From: Frigidibacter oleivorans
GTDB taxonomy: Bacteria; Pseudomonadota; Alphaproteobacteria; Rhodobacterales; Rhodobacteraceae
DNA: 62,001 nucleotides
Assembly (NCBI RefSeq): GCF_003993775.1
Contig: NZ_RJRZ01000022.1
Coordinates: 1 to 62,001, forward strand
Direction of reading: 5' to 3'
The position numbers and the translations under genes are program-made. Below are positions 17,728-27,104 of the stretch, in pieces. Each line of letters starts with the position of its first letter. Within the stretch, counting starts at the first letter, position 1. Under the pieces are notes generated by a model. The model was not told the origin of the DNA. It saw nothing but the letters and a program-made list of their open reading frames with translations, and made no database searches.

Positions 17728-18732
17728 TCAGACCGCCGCGGCCAGTTGCAGCGCCACCAGCAGGACCAGCGCGCCCAGGACCAGTTCCAGCCCGGGCAGC
17801 AGCGCGGCGAGCCGCCCGCCGGCCAGCGAGGTCCGCGCGCCCGCCCGCATCAGCCCGGCCCCCACCGCCACGCCCGAGGTGACGAGCGCAGTGCCCACCC
17901 CCATCGCATAGGTGGCGGCGATCCCCGCCCCCGGAATGCCCAGTTGCCAGGTCAGGATCAGCAGGATCAGCGCCCCGGAACAGGGCCGGATCGCGATGCC
18001 GCCGACCAGCAGCGCCACCTCGCGCCAGTTGCCCGCGCGCGCCAGCTGATCCGGCGTCGGGCCATGGGCATGGCCGCGGCCGCAGGCGGTCCCATGGCCG
18101 TGCCCATGGTCGTGGTCGTGGTGGTCGTGCCCGTGGTCGTGGTGATGGTGGTCATGGCCGTGACGATGGTCCGGCCCCTCCGCCGCCATGCCCCGCTGGC
18201 GCCACAACCCGCGCGCGCCGCGCCACATTAGCCACAGCCCCACCGCCGCCGCCGCCAGATGCCCCGCCACGGCAAGCTGGCCGTCTGCCGCGCCCACCAT
18301 CCGGTCGCGCGTCCAGCCGAAAAGCTGCAGCCCGCCCATCACCATCGCCACCGCCACCGTGGACTGGGCGAGGCTCGACAGGACCGAGATCGCCGCCAGC
18401 CGCCGCAGGCTGACCCCCGCCGCCAGCCCGTAGCTGCCGACCAGCAGCTTGCCATGCCCCGGCCCCGCCGCGTGGAACACGCCATAGCCGAAGGCCAGCG
18501 CCAGCAGCGCGGTGAAGGCGCCGGGCTCGCCGGCCTTGATGCCGCGGATCGCCCCCGCCAGCGCATTCTGCGCCCAGCGCTGGCCCGCCACCGCATCGGC
18601 CTGCAGCGCGTGCAGCAGGCCCGTCCCCCAGGCCAGCGCCAGCAGCGCGGCCGCCAGTGCGACCGCCAGCCCGGCAAGCCGCCCCGGCTGCAGCCTGTCC
18701 TGTGGCCTGTCCTGCGGCCCGCCCCCGCTCAT
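17728..18732 (-). CDS. nickel/cobalt transporter, NicO/RcnA family, His-rich loop
   Basis: A 334-residue membrane protein. The first half contains the AGPGHGKLLVGSYG signature of the NicO family; the second half has RPCSGALILLILTWQLG. Between them lies a cytoplasmic or periplasmic loop of about 35 residues made almost only of His, Asp and Gly, encoded by low-complexity DNA at about 18065-18170, which should bind Ni2+ or Co2+. It overlaps the upstream DUF1007 gene by 4 bases (ATGA). Direction of transport cannot be settled from sequence; nearness to cobS/cobT makes cobalt a reasonable cargo. Confidence 0.88.
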   Translation of the reverse strand: MSGGGPQDRPQDRLQPGRLAGLAVALAAALLALAWGTGLLHALQADAVAGQRWAQNALAGAIRGIKAGEPGAFTALLALAFGYGVFHAAGPGHGKLLVGSYGLAAGVSLRRLAAISVLSSLAQSTVAVAMVMGGLQLFGWTRDRMVGAADGQLAVAGHLAAAAVGLWLMWRGARGLWRQRGMAAEGPDHRHGHDHHHHDHGHDHHDHDHGHGHGTACGRGHAHGPTPDQLARAGNWREVALLVGGIAIRPCSGALILLILTWQLGIPGAGIAATYAMGVGTALVTSGVAVGAGLMRAGARTSLAGGRLAALLPGLELVLGALVLLVALQLAAAV

Positions 18733-19421
18733 GGGCAGGTGACCTGCACGGCGCCGGAAAAACTTTCGCCGATCATCATGTATCCCATCTCGTCCAGCGA
18801 CTTCGTCGCGTCGAACTTGTCAAGCTCCGCCGCCAGCGCCCGCAGGCCCGCGTCCTCGTCCGGTTCCACCAGGGTCGCGCTGCAATCCGCGCGGCCGCTG
18901 ACCGACTGCGCCACGATGGAATAGTCGGTGTAATAGCCCGGATCGTAGGGTTTCAGCAGGATCGGCCCCGTTGCCGGGTCCAGCGGCTCCACCAGCCGGC
19001 GGACATGGGTGGACATCAGGTGTCCGTCCTTCCAGGCCGAGGTCCAGTCCTGCGGCCCGGGGACCAGCGGGATCGTCTCGCCCGCGCGCTCGACCTCGAA
19101 ATCGCCGAGGAAATCCGCGCCCCATTCCATGTCGAAGCCCTGCAGGGGCTGCATCTCGGCCTGTGACAGCGCGCCGTCGCCATCGCGGTCATAGCCGCCA
19201 TCGGCGATGGCCGACATCGTGGTGAACTCGTCATAGATCCAGGTCAGGCGCACAGCCGCCAGCCGGCCGTCGCCATCGAAAATCGCCTCGACCCCGGTAT
19301 CGACGAACAGATGCGGATGCGCCGCGGCCGGCCCGGCAAGGGCCAGCGGCAGGACGGCCGCCAGCGGCAGAAGGGCGGCAAGCGGCGGGCACGGGATCAG
19401 GCGGCGGACAGGGCGGGTCAT
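18729..19421 (-). CDS. DUF1007 family periplasmic protein
   Basis: A 230-residue secreted protein. After a signal peptide ending AGPAAA the mature chain begins HPHLFVDT, a metal-binding-looking start. An EF-hand-like acidic loop, DRDGDGALSQAE, lies around residues 85-96. DUF1007 genes regularly precede NicO-type nickel/cobalt transporters, and the 4-base overlap with the next gene supports a shared role, perhaps as a metal-handling partner at the periplasmic face. The start chosen gives a well-formed signal peptide; a longer open frame upstream has no such support. Confidence 0.82.
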   Translation of the reverse strand: MTRPVRRLIPCPPLAALLPLAAVLPLALAGPAAAHPHLFVDTGVEAIFDGDGRLAAVRLTWIYDEFTTMSAIADGGYDRDGDGALSQAEMQPLQGFDMEWGADFLGDFEVERAGETIPLVPGPQDWTSAWKDGHLMSTHVRRLVEPLDPATGPILLKPYDPGYYTDYSIVAQSVSGRADCSATLVEPDEDAGLRALAAELDKFDATKSLDEMGYMMIGESFSGAVQVTCP

Positions 19422-19633
19422 GGCCCTGTCGTGCGGCGGCGGGGCGCGGCGGTCAAGGCCCGGCGCGACCCGGCCTGCGCACATTCCCGCGCGTCCCCGC
19501 CGGTCACGCCACCCTCCGACGGCGCACCCCGCGCGATCCCCCTTTTCCCGCGCAAGCGACCGCGCTAGCCATGCGCTGTCACCTCTGCGCGCCACCTTCC
19601 CCCCACCGATCCTCTTCCGGACAGGAGCCGTCC

Positions 19634-20305
19634 ATGATCACCCTCTACGGCATCTACAATTCCCGCGCGAGCCGCACGCTCTGGCTGATCGAAGAGCTGG
19701 GGCTCGACTTCCAGCATGTGCCGGTGATCCAGAAGAACCGGCTGGAATCGCCCGACGCCCCCGGCGCCCGGCTGAACACCGGCTCTGCCGAATTCCTGAA
19801 GATCAGCCCGGCCGGCTTCATCCCGACGCTGCAGGACGGCGACCTGATCCTGCACGAATCCCTCGCCATCAACGGCTACCTCGCACGCAAGTATGGCGGG
19901 CCGCTCGCCCCGGTCGATCTGGCGGAAGAGGCGCAGATGACCATGTGGTCCTTCTACGCCGCGACCAGCATCGAGCCGCCGGCGCTGGAGATCACGCTGC
20001 AATACCGCACCGGCCAGCAGGACACGCCGGTGGGCCGCGCCATCATCGCGGGGGCGGTGGACAAGCTGAAGCGCCCGCTCGCCGTGATCGAGGCGCATCT
20101 GGCCAAGGCCGGTCACATGGTCGGCAACCGCTTCACCGTGGCCGACATCAACGTCGCCGAATGCCTGCGCTATGCGCAGCTTCATCCGGGCGTCTTCGAT
20201 CCCTACCCGGCGCTGAAGGGCTGGCTGGCGGAATGCCAGGCACGGCCGGCCTGCGCGACCGTCGCCGAACGCCGGGTGGCCGAGGCGCAGTCGATCATGC
20301 TGTAA
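19634..20305 (+). CDS. glutathione S-transferase family protein
   Basis: A 223-residue GST. The N-terminal thioredoxin-like domain reads ITLYGIYNSRASRTLW and contains the cis-Pro loop (AGFIPTL) and the glutathione-binding HESLAINGYLA. The C-terminal helical domain has FTVADINVAECL. AGGAG lies 8 bases before the ATG at 19634, so the longer frame from 19571 is not used. It is divergent from the DUF1007 gene and convergent with aminopeptidase P. General detoxification is likely. Confidence 0.88.
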   Translation: MITLYGIYNSRASRTLWLIEELGLDFQHVPVIQKNRLESPDAPGARLNTGSAEFLKISPAGFIPTLQDGDLILHESLAINGYLARKYGGPLAPVDLAEEAQMTMWSFYAATSIEPPALEITLQYRTGQQDTPVGRAIIAGAVDKLKRPLAVIEAHLAKAGHMVGNRFTVADINVAECLRYAQLHPGVFDPYPALKGWLAECQARPACATVAERRVAEAQSIML

Positions 20306-20331
20306 GCGGCGGGCGCCGGCCGACCGGCGGG

Positions 20332-22149
20332 TCAGACCGGCGCCGTCGCCTGCATCAGCCAGTCGCGCGCCGCACCGGACAGGCGCGGCGCAATCTTCGC
20401 CGCGACCTCGGCGTGATAGGCGTCGATCCAGTCGCGCTCTCCCGGCGACAGCATTCCGGGCAGGATCAGCCGCCGGTCGATCGGCACGAAGGTCAGGGTG
20501 CGGAAGGCCAGCATCGCCCGGTCATCGGCCCCGGCAAGCGCGGGGGCGCGTTCGACCGTGACGAGGTTCTCGATCCGGATACCGAAGGCGCCCTCGCGGT
20601 AATAGCCCGGCTCGTTCGACAGGATCATCCCGGGTTCCAGCGGCACGTCGGACAGGCGCGACAGCCGCGCCGGCCCCTCATGCACGCAAAGATAGACGCC
20701 CACGCCATGCCCGGTGCCATGGTCGTAGTCGAGCCCGGCCAGCCACAGCGGATAGCGCGCGACCGCCTCGAGATCGCGGCCCGCGCGTCCCTCGGGCCAG
20801 CGCAGGCGGCTGACCGCGATCATCCCCTGCAACACGCGGGTGAAGCATTCCTTTTCCAGTGCGCCGACCTCGCCCACGGCGACAGTGCGGGTGATGTCGG
20901 TCGTCCCGTCCACATATTGCCCGCCCGAATCCACCAGCAGCAATTCGTCGGGCCGGACCGGGCGATCCGTCTCATGCGTCACGCGGTAATGCACGATGGC
21001 GCCGTTCGGTCCCGCCCCGCAGATCGTGTCGAAGCTGATGTCCTTCAGCGCGTTGGTGGCGCGGCGAAAGCCTTCCAGCGCCGTGACCACCGCGATTTCC
21101 GTCAGGTGGCCCTTCGGCGCCTCGGCATCGAGCCAGGCGAGGAATTCGCACATCGCCGCACCGTCGCGCAAATGCGCCTCGGTCGTCGCGGCCAGTTCTG
21201 CGGGGCTCTTGCGGGCCTTGGGCAGGATGCAGGGATCCTCGGCCCGGGCCACGGGGATGCCGTCGCCCTGCAGCCGCCCGGCCTGTTCCAGTTCGCGGAA
21301 CACCTGCAGGGGCGCGCTCGCCGGATCGACACGCACCGGCCCGGACAGGCCCTGCAGCGCGGCGCGGAAACTGTCGGGCGCATGGAGGCGTACCCCCGCC
21401 GGCAGCGTGACCCCGGCCAGCTTGTCGCGGTCGATGAACAGGTCCAGCTTGCCCGAGGCGTCGAGGATGGCGAAGGCCTGCACCACCGGGTTGCGCGGAA
21501 TGTCCGATCCGCGCAGGTTCAGCAGCCAGGCGATGGAATCCGGCAGGGTCAGCACCGCCGCCGCCTGCCCGGCCGCCCGCAGGGCGCCCGCGATCTGCGA
21601 CAGCTTCGCCTCGGCGCTGTCGCCAGCCACCTCGGGCGGCTGCAGAACCACCTGCCCGCGGGCGGGGGCCGGCTGATCCGGCCAGACCGCATCGACGGCA
21701 TTGGCCACCGGCACCAGACGGATGGCGCTGCCGGCGAGGCCCGCCTCGATCTCGGCGATTTCCTTCGCCGTGTGCAGCCAGGGGTCGAAGCCGATGCCCC
21801 CGCCGCCGGGCAGATTGGCCCGCAGCCAGTCCGCCGCCCGCGTCTCGGGCCAGGCGACCGGGGTGAAGACCGCAAGGTCCACCTGCGCCTTGACCTGCAC
21901 CCGGTACCGCCCGTCGACGAAGACCCCGGCCATCTCGGGCAGCACGATGGCGAACCCGGCCGAGCCGGTGAAGCCGGTCAGCCAGGCCAGCCGTTCGTCG
22001 CGGGGGCTGACATATTCGCCCTGCCAGGCATCGGCGCGCGGGACGAGGAAGCCGTCCAGACCCTGCGCGGCCAGATGCGCCCTCAGCGCGGCAAGGCGCG
22101 GGGCGCCGGTTTCGGGGCTGGTTGCGGCGGTGAAGGTCTGGAACATCAC
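20332..22149 (-). CDS. pepP: Xaa-Pro aminopeptidase (M24B family)
   Basis: A 605-residue cytoplasmic metallopeptidase of the long three-domain type. The C-terminal pita-bread domain has the dinuclear metal ligands in [10 protein letters not shown] and DGTTDITRT (two Asp), [16 protein letters not shown] (His), and the Glu residues in NEPGYY and GIRIENL. It removes N-terminal residues before proline. The start is GTG at 22149, overlapping the cobT stop by 4 bases, or ATG one codon later; either way it is translationally coupled to cobT, although the functions are unrelated. Confidence 0.92.
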   Translation of the reverse strand: MMFQTFTAATSPETGAPRLAALRAHLAAQGLDGFLVPRADAWQGEYVSPRDERLAWLTGFTGSAGFAIVLPEMAGVFVDGRYRVQVKAQVDLAVFTPVAWPETRAADWLRANLPGGGGIGFDPWLHTAKEIAEIEAGLAGSAIRLVPVANAVDAVWPDQPAPARGQVVLQPPEVAGDSAEAKLSQIAGALRAAGQAAAVLTLPDSIAWLLNLRGSDIPRNPVVQAFAILDASGKLDLFIDRDKLAGVTLPAGVRLHAPDSFRAALQGLSGPVRVDPASAPLQVFRELEQAGRLQGDGIPVARAEDPCILPKARKSPAELAATTEAHLRDGAAMCEFLAWLDAEAPKGHLTEIAVVTALEGFRRATNALKDISFDTICGAGPNGAIVHYRVTHETDRPVRPDELLLVDSGGQYVDGTTDITRTVAVGEVGALEKECFTRVLQGMIAVSRLRWPEGRAGRDLEAVARYPLWLAGLDYDHGTGHGVGVYLCVHEGPARLSRLSDVPLEPGMILSNEPGYYREGAFGIRIENLVTVERAPALAGADDRAMLAFRTLTFVPIDRRLILPGMLSPGERDWIDAYHAEVAAKIAPRLSGAARDWLMQATAPV

Positions 22150-24029
22150 CGGAACCCCGCCACCTTCTTCATCCCCAGCACCCGCGCCCGGGCGCGGGGA
22201 TCGGCGTCGAACAGGCTTGCCAGCTGTTCGGTCATCGCCCCCGCCAGCTGCTCCACATCGGTGATCGTCACCGCGCGCTGGTAATAGCGGGTCACGTCAT
22301 GGCCGATACCGATGGCGATCAGCTCCACCGCCCGCCGCTTTTCCACCATCGCGATCACGTCGCGCAGGTGTTTTTCCAGGAAGTTGGCGGCGTTCACCGA
22401 CAGGGTGGAATCGTCCACCGGCGCCCCGTCCGAAATCACCATCAGGATCTTGCGCGCCTCGGGCCGGCCTACCATCCGCCGATGCGCCCATTCCAGCGCC
22501 TCGCCGTCGATATTCTCCTTCAGCAGGCCTTCCTTCATCATCAGCCCCAGGTTCGACCGCACCCGCCGCCACGGCGCATCTGCCGCCTTGTAGACGATGT
22601 GGCGCAGGTCGTTCAGCCGGCCCGGCTGCTGCGGCCGGCCCTGCTGCACCCATGTCTCGCGGCTCTGCCCGCCCTTCCAGGCCCGGGTGGTGAAGCCAAG
22701 GATTTCCACCTTCACCTGACAGCGTTCCAGCGTCCGGGCCAGCACATCGGCGCAGATCGCGGCGATGGAGATCGGCCGCCCGCGCATCGACCCGGAATTG
22801 TCGATCAGCAGCGTCACCACCGTGTCGCGGAACTCGGTGTCCTTCTCGATCTTGAAGGACAGGGGCGTGGTCGGGTTCGCCACCACCCGCGCCAGCCGCC
22901 CGGCATCCAGGATCCCCTCCTCGCGGTCGAATTCCCAGCTGCGGCTTTGCTGCGCCTGCAGCCGGCGCTGCAGCTTGTTCGCCAGCCGGCTGACCGCGCC
23001 CTTCAGCGGGTCGAGCTGCTGGTCGAGATAGGCGCGCAGACGTTCCAGTTCCGCGGGTTCGGCCAGATCCTCGGCGCGGGTCTCCTCGTCATGTTCGGTG
23101 GTGAAGACCTTGTAGTTCGGGTCGGCATCCGACCAGGGCGCGGGCGGCGGCGGCTCCTGCGGGGCATCGCCCTCGGGCAGTTCCGCCTCCTCGCTGGCCT
23201 CGGTATCGGCCATCTCGTCCATGCTGACCTGGGCCTGGCTCTGGTCCTGCTCGGCCTCCTGGCTGCGTTCGGGGCTGGCCTCGGCCTCGTCCTGCTGGTC
23301 CTGGTCGCGCGACTGGTTGTCGCCCGCCTCTTCCTGTTCCTCCGGCTCGGCCTCGTCGCCCGCATCCTCGTCGGGCGCGTCCGGGTCTTCGCCCAGCTGG
23401 TCGCCATAGCCGAGGTCCGAGATCATCCGCCGCGCCAGCCGGGCGAAGGCGGCCTGATCGGCCAGCGTGTCGTTCAGCCCGTCGAGGCTGCCCTGCGCCT
23501 GCCCCTCGATGAAGGGGCGCCACAGCTCCATCACATTGGCGGCGGCGGGGGGCAGCGGCCGGCCCGTCGCCAGATGCCGCACCAGATAGCCTGCCGCCTG
23601 CGCCAGCGGCGCGTCCGAGGCCTGCCGGATCTGGCCATAGCCCTTGCGTTCCGCCTCGGCCTGGATCTTGGCGTCGATATTGCCCAGCGTGCCCGGCATG
23701 TCGCGCGCGCCCACGGCCTCGCAACGCGCCGTTTCCATCGCGTCGTAGAGGTCGCGCGCCATCGGCCCCTGCGGCGCATAGCGATTGAACACGCCCGCGT
23801 CGTGATGGCGGCGGCGCAGCGCGAAGGCATCGGCCGTGCCGCGGGCCAGCAGCACCTCGTCCCGCGTCATCCGGCGGCTGACCTGCGGCAGGCGCATGCT
23901 GTCGGCGGTCATCCCCGGCGGGTCGACCGAATAGCTGACCGTCATCTCGGGGTCGTCGGCCAGGGTTTTCGTCGCCTCGGCCAGCGCCTTCTTGAACGGA
24001 TCGGCGGGGTTGTCGCTGGGTTTGCTCAT
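22146..24029 (-). CDS. cobT: aerobic cobaltochelatase subunit CobT
   Basis: A 627-residue protein that with CobS and CobN inserts cobalt into hydrogenobyrinate a,c-diamide in aerobic B12 synthesis. The N-terminal part begins [12 protein letters not shown]. The middle, about residues 205-310, is very acidic and rich in Glu, Asp and Gln. The C-terminal von Willebrand A domain has the metal-binding MIDAS motif DNSGS at about residue 409. CobS lies upstream on the same strand, separated by an intergenic repeat of 135 bases. Length and domain order are normal. Confidence 0.95.
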   Translation of the reverse strand: MSKPSDNPADPFKKALAEATKTLADDPEMTVSYSVDPPGMTADSMRLPQVSRRMTRDEVLLARGTADAFALRRRHHDAGVFNRYAPQGPMARDLYDAMETARCEAVGARDMPGTLGNIDAKIQAEAERKGYGQIRQASDAPLAQAAGYLVRHLATGRPLPPAAANVMELWRPFIEGQAQGSLDGLNDTLADQAAFARLARRMISDLGYGDQLGEDPDAPDEDAGDEAEPEEQEEAGDNQSRDQDQQDEAEASPERSQEAEQDQSQAQVSMDEMADTEASEEAELPEGDAPQEPPPPAPWSDADPNYKVFTTEHDEETRAEDLAEPAELERLRAYLDQQLDPLKGAVSRLANKLQRRLQAQQSRSWEFDREEGILDAGRLARVVANPTTPLSFKIEKDTEFRDTVVTLLIDNSGSMRGRPISIAAICADVLARTLERCQVKVEILGFTTRAWKGGQSRETWVQQGRPQQPGRLNDLRHIVYKAADAPWRRVRSNLGLMMKEGLLKENIDGEALEWAHRRMVGRPEARKILMVISDGAPVDDSTLSVNAANFLEKHLRDVIAMVEKRRAVELIAIGIGHDVTRYYQRAVTITDVEQLAGAMTEQLASLFDADPRARARVLGMKKVAGFR

Positions 24030-24088
24030 CGCGTCGCCTGTCCGCTGCTGGTTCGGCGGCCGGCCCGGTCACGCGGCCGCGCCCGCCC

Positions 24089-24158
24089 CATCTTCTGTTC
24101 CCAAATATCCCGGGGGGGCGCCCGGAACGGGCGCGGGGGGCTGGCCCCCCGCCCTGCC
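24089..24158. repeat. palindromic GC-rich intergenic repeat between cobS and cobT
   Basis: The unit begins with a block reading TTCTGTTCCCAAATATCCC, followed by two stable hairpins: GCGCCCG/CGGGCGC at 24118-24134 and GCGGGGGG/CCCCCCGC at 24133-24152. From memory, blocks of this kind recur between genes in Paracoccus and Rhodobacter genomes. It could terminate or attenuate transcription between cobS and cobT. Confidence 0.5.
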
Positions 24159-24164
24159 GTCCCG

Positions 24165-25151
24165 TCAGCGCACCGCCTGGCTGGCCGCGCTTTCCGGCAG
24201 TTCCTCACCGAAGCAGCGCTGGTAGAACTCGGCCACCGTCTGCCGTTCCAGCTCGTCGCACTTGTTGAGGAAGGTCAGCCGGAACGCATAGCCGATATTG
24301 CGGAAGATCAGGTTGTTCTGCGCCCAGGCGATGACCGTGCGCGGGCTCATCACCGTGGACAGGTCGCCGTTCATGAAGGCGGTGCGGGTCAGGTCCGCGA
24401 CCGTCACCATCTGGCTGATCTCGCGCCGGCCCTTCTCGGTATTGTATTGCGGCGCCTTCGACAGCACGATCGCCGCCTCGGCATCGTGGCTGAGGTAGTT
24501 CAGCGTCGCCACCAGGCTCCAGCGGTCCATCTGGCCCTGGTTGATTTGCTGGGTGCCGTGATAGAGGCCGGTGGTGTCGCCCAGGCCCACGGTGTTGGCG
24601 GTGGCGAACAGCCGGAAGCAGGGATTGGGCGAGATCACCTCGTTCTGGTCCAGGAGCGTCAGCTTGCCCTCGGCCTCCAGCACGCGCTGGATGACGAACA
24701 TCACGTCGGCCCGGCCGGCATCGTATTCGTCGAAGACGATGGCGGTGGGGTTGCGCAGCGCCCAGGGCAGGATGCCCTCGTGGAACACCGTCACCTGCTT
24801 GCCGTCCACCAGCTTGATCGCGTCCTTGCCGATCAGGTCGATCCGGCTGACATGGCTGTCGAGGTTCACCCGCACGCAGGGCCAGTTCAGCCGGGCGGCC
24901 ACCTGTTCGATATGGGTGGACTTGCCGGTGCCGTGATAGCCCTGGATCATCACCCGGCGGTTGTAGGCAAAGCCGGCGAGGATGGCGAGCGTGGTGTCCG
25001 GATCGAACTTGTAGGTCGGGTCGAGATCGGGCACCCGGGCCGAGCGTTCGGCAAAGCCCTTCACCTTCATCTCGGTATCGACCCCGAAGACTTCGCGGAC
25101 CGAGATCTCTTCGGTCGGTTTCGCGTTGATGTCGAGCATTCCGTCAGCCAT
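24165..25151 (-). CDS. cobS: aerobic cobaltochelatase subunit CobS (AAA+ ATPase)
   Basis: A 328-residue AAA+ motor subunit. The Walker A motif GYHGTGKST is at residues 71-79 and Walker B is IVFDEYDAG near residue 140. It drives ATP-dependent cobalt insertion with CobT and CobN; cobN is not in the window. The start at 25151 leaves 126 bases to the J-domain gene upstream. The gene order J-domain, cobS, cobT is, as I recall, conserved in Rhodobacteraceae. Confidence 0.95.
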   Translation of the reverse strand: MADGMLDINAKPTEEISVREVFGVDTEMKVKGFAERSARVPDLDPTYKFDPDTTLAILAGFAYNRRVMIQGYHGTGKSTHIEQVAARLNWPCVRVNLDSHVSRIDLIGKDAIKLVDGKQVTVFHEGILPWALRNPTAIVFDEYDAGRADVMFVIQRVLEAEGKLTLLDQNEVISPNPCFRLFATANTVGLGDTTGLYHGTQQINQGQMDRWSLVATLNYLSHDAEAAIVLSKAPQYNTEKGRREISQMVTVADLTRTAFMNGDLSTVMSPRTVIAWAQNNLIFRNIGYAFRLTFLNKCDELERQTVAEFYQRCFGEELPESAASQAVR

Positions 25152-25277
25152 GCGTCCTTCCCTGCCGGGTCCGGCCCGGCATGCGCCTTCGTCCGTGGCC
25201 GCAGGACCACCGGTCTTCCATTCCCGGATTGATGGAACATATCCGCCGGGGGTGCAAGGCGGGTCCGGGCGCTGCGC

Positions 25278-25919
25278 TCAGGCGTCGCGGAAGTTGCGGC
25301 TGTCCTTGATCTGGTCCCAGGCCCAGACGACCTCTTGCAGGCGGTCCTCGTCGGACCGGTCGCCGCCGTTCATGTCGGGATGCAGGTCCTTCACCAGGCT
25401 CTTGTACTGCTTGCGGATCTCGACCCGGGTCCAGGTGTCGCGGGCATCGAGGATCTCGAGCGCCTTGCGTTCGGTCGGCGGCAGCTTGCGCGTGGCACCC
25501 GAGGGCGCGACGCGGCCGGGGTTCTGGGTGGCATTCGTGCCGAGGATTTCCATCGGGTCGTCGACCCCCAGCCGGGACCAGGCCCGCCCCTCGTCGCCGC
25601 GCGGGCCGAATGGCTTGGTCTCGCGCCCCCAGACGCGGTCCTTGTCGATGAACTGGGCGAATTCCTCTTCGGTGCTGCCCTGAAAGAAGTTCCATTTCAG
25701 GTTGTATTCGCGCACATGATCGCGGCAGAACCAGAAATATTCGTCCAGATGGTCCGGCGATTTCGGGGCGCGGTACTTGCCCTGTTCCTGGCAGCCCGGA
25801 TGGTCGCATTCGCGGGTCGAGGTCTCGAAGGCGCCGGACATGCCGCGCTTGCCCTTGGTACGGCGCTTCTTGTCCGCAGACACGCGCAGGTCGAAACCGA
25901 ATGGATCGTTCTTCGTCAT
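25278..25919 (-). CDS. J-domain (DnaJ-like) protein
   Basis: A 213-residue protein. The J-domain is at the C-terminus, about residues 150-210, with the diagnostic LHPD (HPD motif) in KSLVKDLHPDMNGG. The N-terminal half is specific to the alphaproteobacterial family: a basic RRTKGKRG segment and a small Cys/His group (CDHPGCQEQG and WFCRDH) that could bind zinc. It should stimulate an Hsp70 partner. The start at 25919 begins MTKNDPFGF; the longer open frame upstream is not supported. It is divergent from bolA. Confidence 0.88.
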   Translation of the reverse strand: MTKNDPFGFDLRVSADKKRRTKGKRGMSGAFETSTRECDHPGCQEQGKYRAPKSPDHLDEYFWFCRDHVREYNLKWNFFQGSTEEEFAQFIDKDRVWGRETKPFGPRGDEGRAWSRLGVDDPMEILGTNATQNPGRVAPSGATRKLPPTERKALEILDARDTWTRVEIRKQYKSLVKDLHPDMNGGDRSDEDRLQEVVWAWDQIKDSRNFRDA

Positions 25920-26111
25920 GAGCTGCCTGCCGTCCTGCGTTTCGCTGCCCTGCTGGTCATCATCCAGCTTCTCGACTCGGAGAGGGGAGTTTAGGGTTTT
26001 TCGGGCGGCTTTGAAGGGGGAGGTGCCCGATCCGCGCGTTTTTCGCCGGGCGGTGGCGGCCTCGGCCCCGGAGGTGGCACGGGCAATGACAGCAGCGGAG
26101 TGGAGCGGACG

Positions 26112-26369
26112 ATGACCCTTGCCGACGAGATTCATGTCCGGCTGCAGCAGGTCTTCGATCCGGCCGAACTGGACGTCGCCGACGAAAGCCATCGCCACCG
26201 CGGCCATTCCGGCTGGCGCGAGGAGGGCGAGACGCATTTCCGCGTACGGATGCGGGCGCCGGCGCTGCGCCCGATGCCGCGCGTCGCCCGCCACCGCGCC
26301 GTGCACGAGGCGCTTGGCCCCGCGATCATGCTGCGGCTGCACGCGCTGGCGCTGGATCTCGACGGCTGA
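26112..26369 (+). CDS. bolA: BolA family protein
   Basis: An 85-residue BolA-type protein with the class fold: an N-terminal helix (LADEIHVRLQQVF), a DESHRHRGHSG loop holding conserved His residues, and a second conserved His in RHRAVHEAL. BolA proteins pair with monothiol glutaredoxins in iron-sulfur trafficking. GGAG lies just before the ATG at 26112, which decides against a GTG four codons upstream. It is divergent from the J-domain gene with 192 bases between them; nothing else is seen there. Confidence 0.88.
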   Translation: MTLADEIHVRLQQVFDPAELDVADESHRHRGHSGWREEGETHFRVRMRAPALRPMPRVARHRAVHEALGPAIMLRLHALALDLDG

Positions 26370-26396
26370 ACCGCGGGTCCGGGCCGCAGGTGGCTG

Positions 26397-26912
26397 TCAG
26401 TCCGCGGGGCCCAGCTTCGGGGCGCGGCCGGCTTCGGGCGCGCTGTCCAGCCGGGGCGCCTCGCCCAGGGGCGCATTGACCGACAGTTCCGGCGCCGGGC
26501 GCGGCGCGGCGGCGTCCGGCGCCTCGGCCGGGAGGCGGTCTTGCGAAACGCGGTCTTGCGAAACGGGGGCGGCGACCTCGGGCCGCGGCGTGGCGGCCGC
26601 GGCCTGCGGCACGGGGGGATCGGCGGGCCGTTCCACCGGCGGGGCCAGCGCCTTGGGCAGGTCCAGCGCCGCCGTCTCGGCCGCGACCCGGCGGAAGACC
26701 AGCAGGTTCTGATAGGTGGTGCTGCGGCTGGTCAGGCCGGTCCGCTCTTCGCAGGGCAGCGTGTCGGCGCGCAGGTATTCCCAGCCGTCGCGCGCCATCT
26801 CGTTCATCAGAAGCGTCAGGGCATGGGCGAAGCGCTCGCCCGTGGTCTTCAGCCCCCGCGCCTTCTCGCCCCGCGCGGGGGAAGGAACGACCTTGTATTC
26901 GTACCGCTGCAT
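26397..26912 (-). CDS. DUF4177 domain protein with Pro/Ala-rich tail
   Basis: A protein of about 171 residues. The first 75 form a small conserved domain (MQRYEYKVVPSPARGEKARG, then DGWEYLRADTLPCEER and NLLVFRR), the DUF4177 type found across Rhodobacterales. The rest is a low-complexity tail rich in Ala, Pro and Glu, with a short duplicated SQDR unit encoded at about 26540-26560. The start at 26912 matches the usual family N-terminus; an ATG four codons upstream (26924) is possible. Function is unknown. Confidence 0.7.
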   Translation of the reverse strand: MQRYEYKVVPSPARGEKARGLKTTGERFAHALTLLMNEMARDGWEYLRADTLPCEERTGLTSRSTTYQNLLVFRRVAAETAALDLPKALAPPVERPADPPVPQAAAATPRPEVAAPVSQDRVSQDRLPAEAPDAAAPRPAPELSVNAPLGEAPRLDSAPEAGRAPKLGPAD

Positions 26913-27082
26913 CTGTCCTGCCATCTCTGGGGCCGCCTGCCCGCCTTCCGGCGGCGGGGCGGCCGATCCGTCCCTATGGGCCATAGCCCGAGATGATACG
27001 CAAGACACCGCGCCGTGTTCCGCGCGGTGAGGCGGCGGCTTCCCGCGCCCGCCGGACTTGCCGGACCGGCCCAGCGGGACTA

Positions 27083-27097
27083 GAACAGAACAAGAAC
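27083..27097 (+). promoter_or_regulatory. LexA operator (SOS box) of the imuAB-dnaE2 cassette
   Basis: GAAC at 27083-27086, seven bases, then GAAC at 27094-27097: an exact match to the alphaproteobacterial LexA box GAAC-N7-GAAC. It ends 7 bases before the imuA start and so would cover the promoter or leader. A third GAAC at 27088-27091 sits inside the spacer. LexA repression and SOS induction follow. Confidence 0.85.
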
Positions 27098-27104
27098 ATC
27101 AGGG

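Noticed and set aside
18065-18170. A CRISPR-like or tandem repeat array
   Set aside because: The repeated GTGGTCGTG-type sequence is simply the codons of the His/Asp/Gly-rich loop of the transporter.
19422-19633. A cobalamin riboswitch before the DUF1007-NicO genes
   Set aside because: Given the cobalt context I looked for a B12-box-like sequence in this gap and upstream of cobS and saw none.
19420-22284. A 954-codon plus-strand frame across the GST and aminopeptidase P genes
   Set aside because: It crosses two real genes on different strands and shows no domain.
22299-25232. A plus-strand frame of about 977 codons opposite cobT and cobS
   Set aside because: Same pattern: antisense to two firmly identified genes, no motif, no ribosome site.
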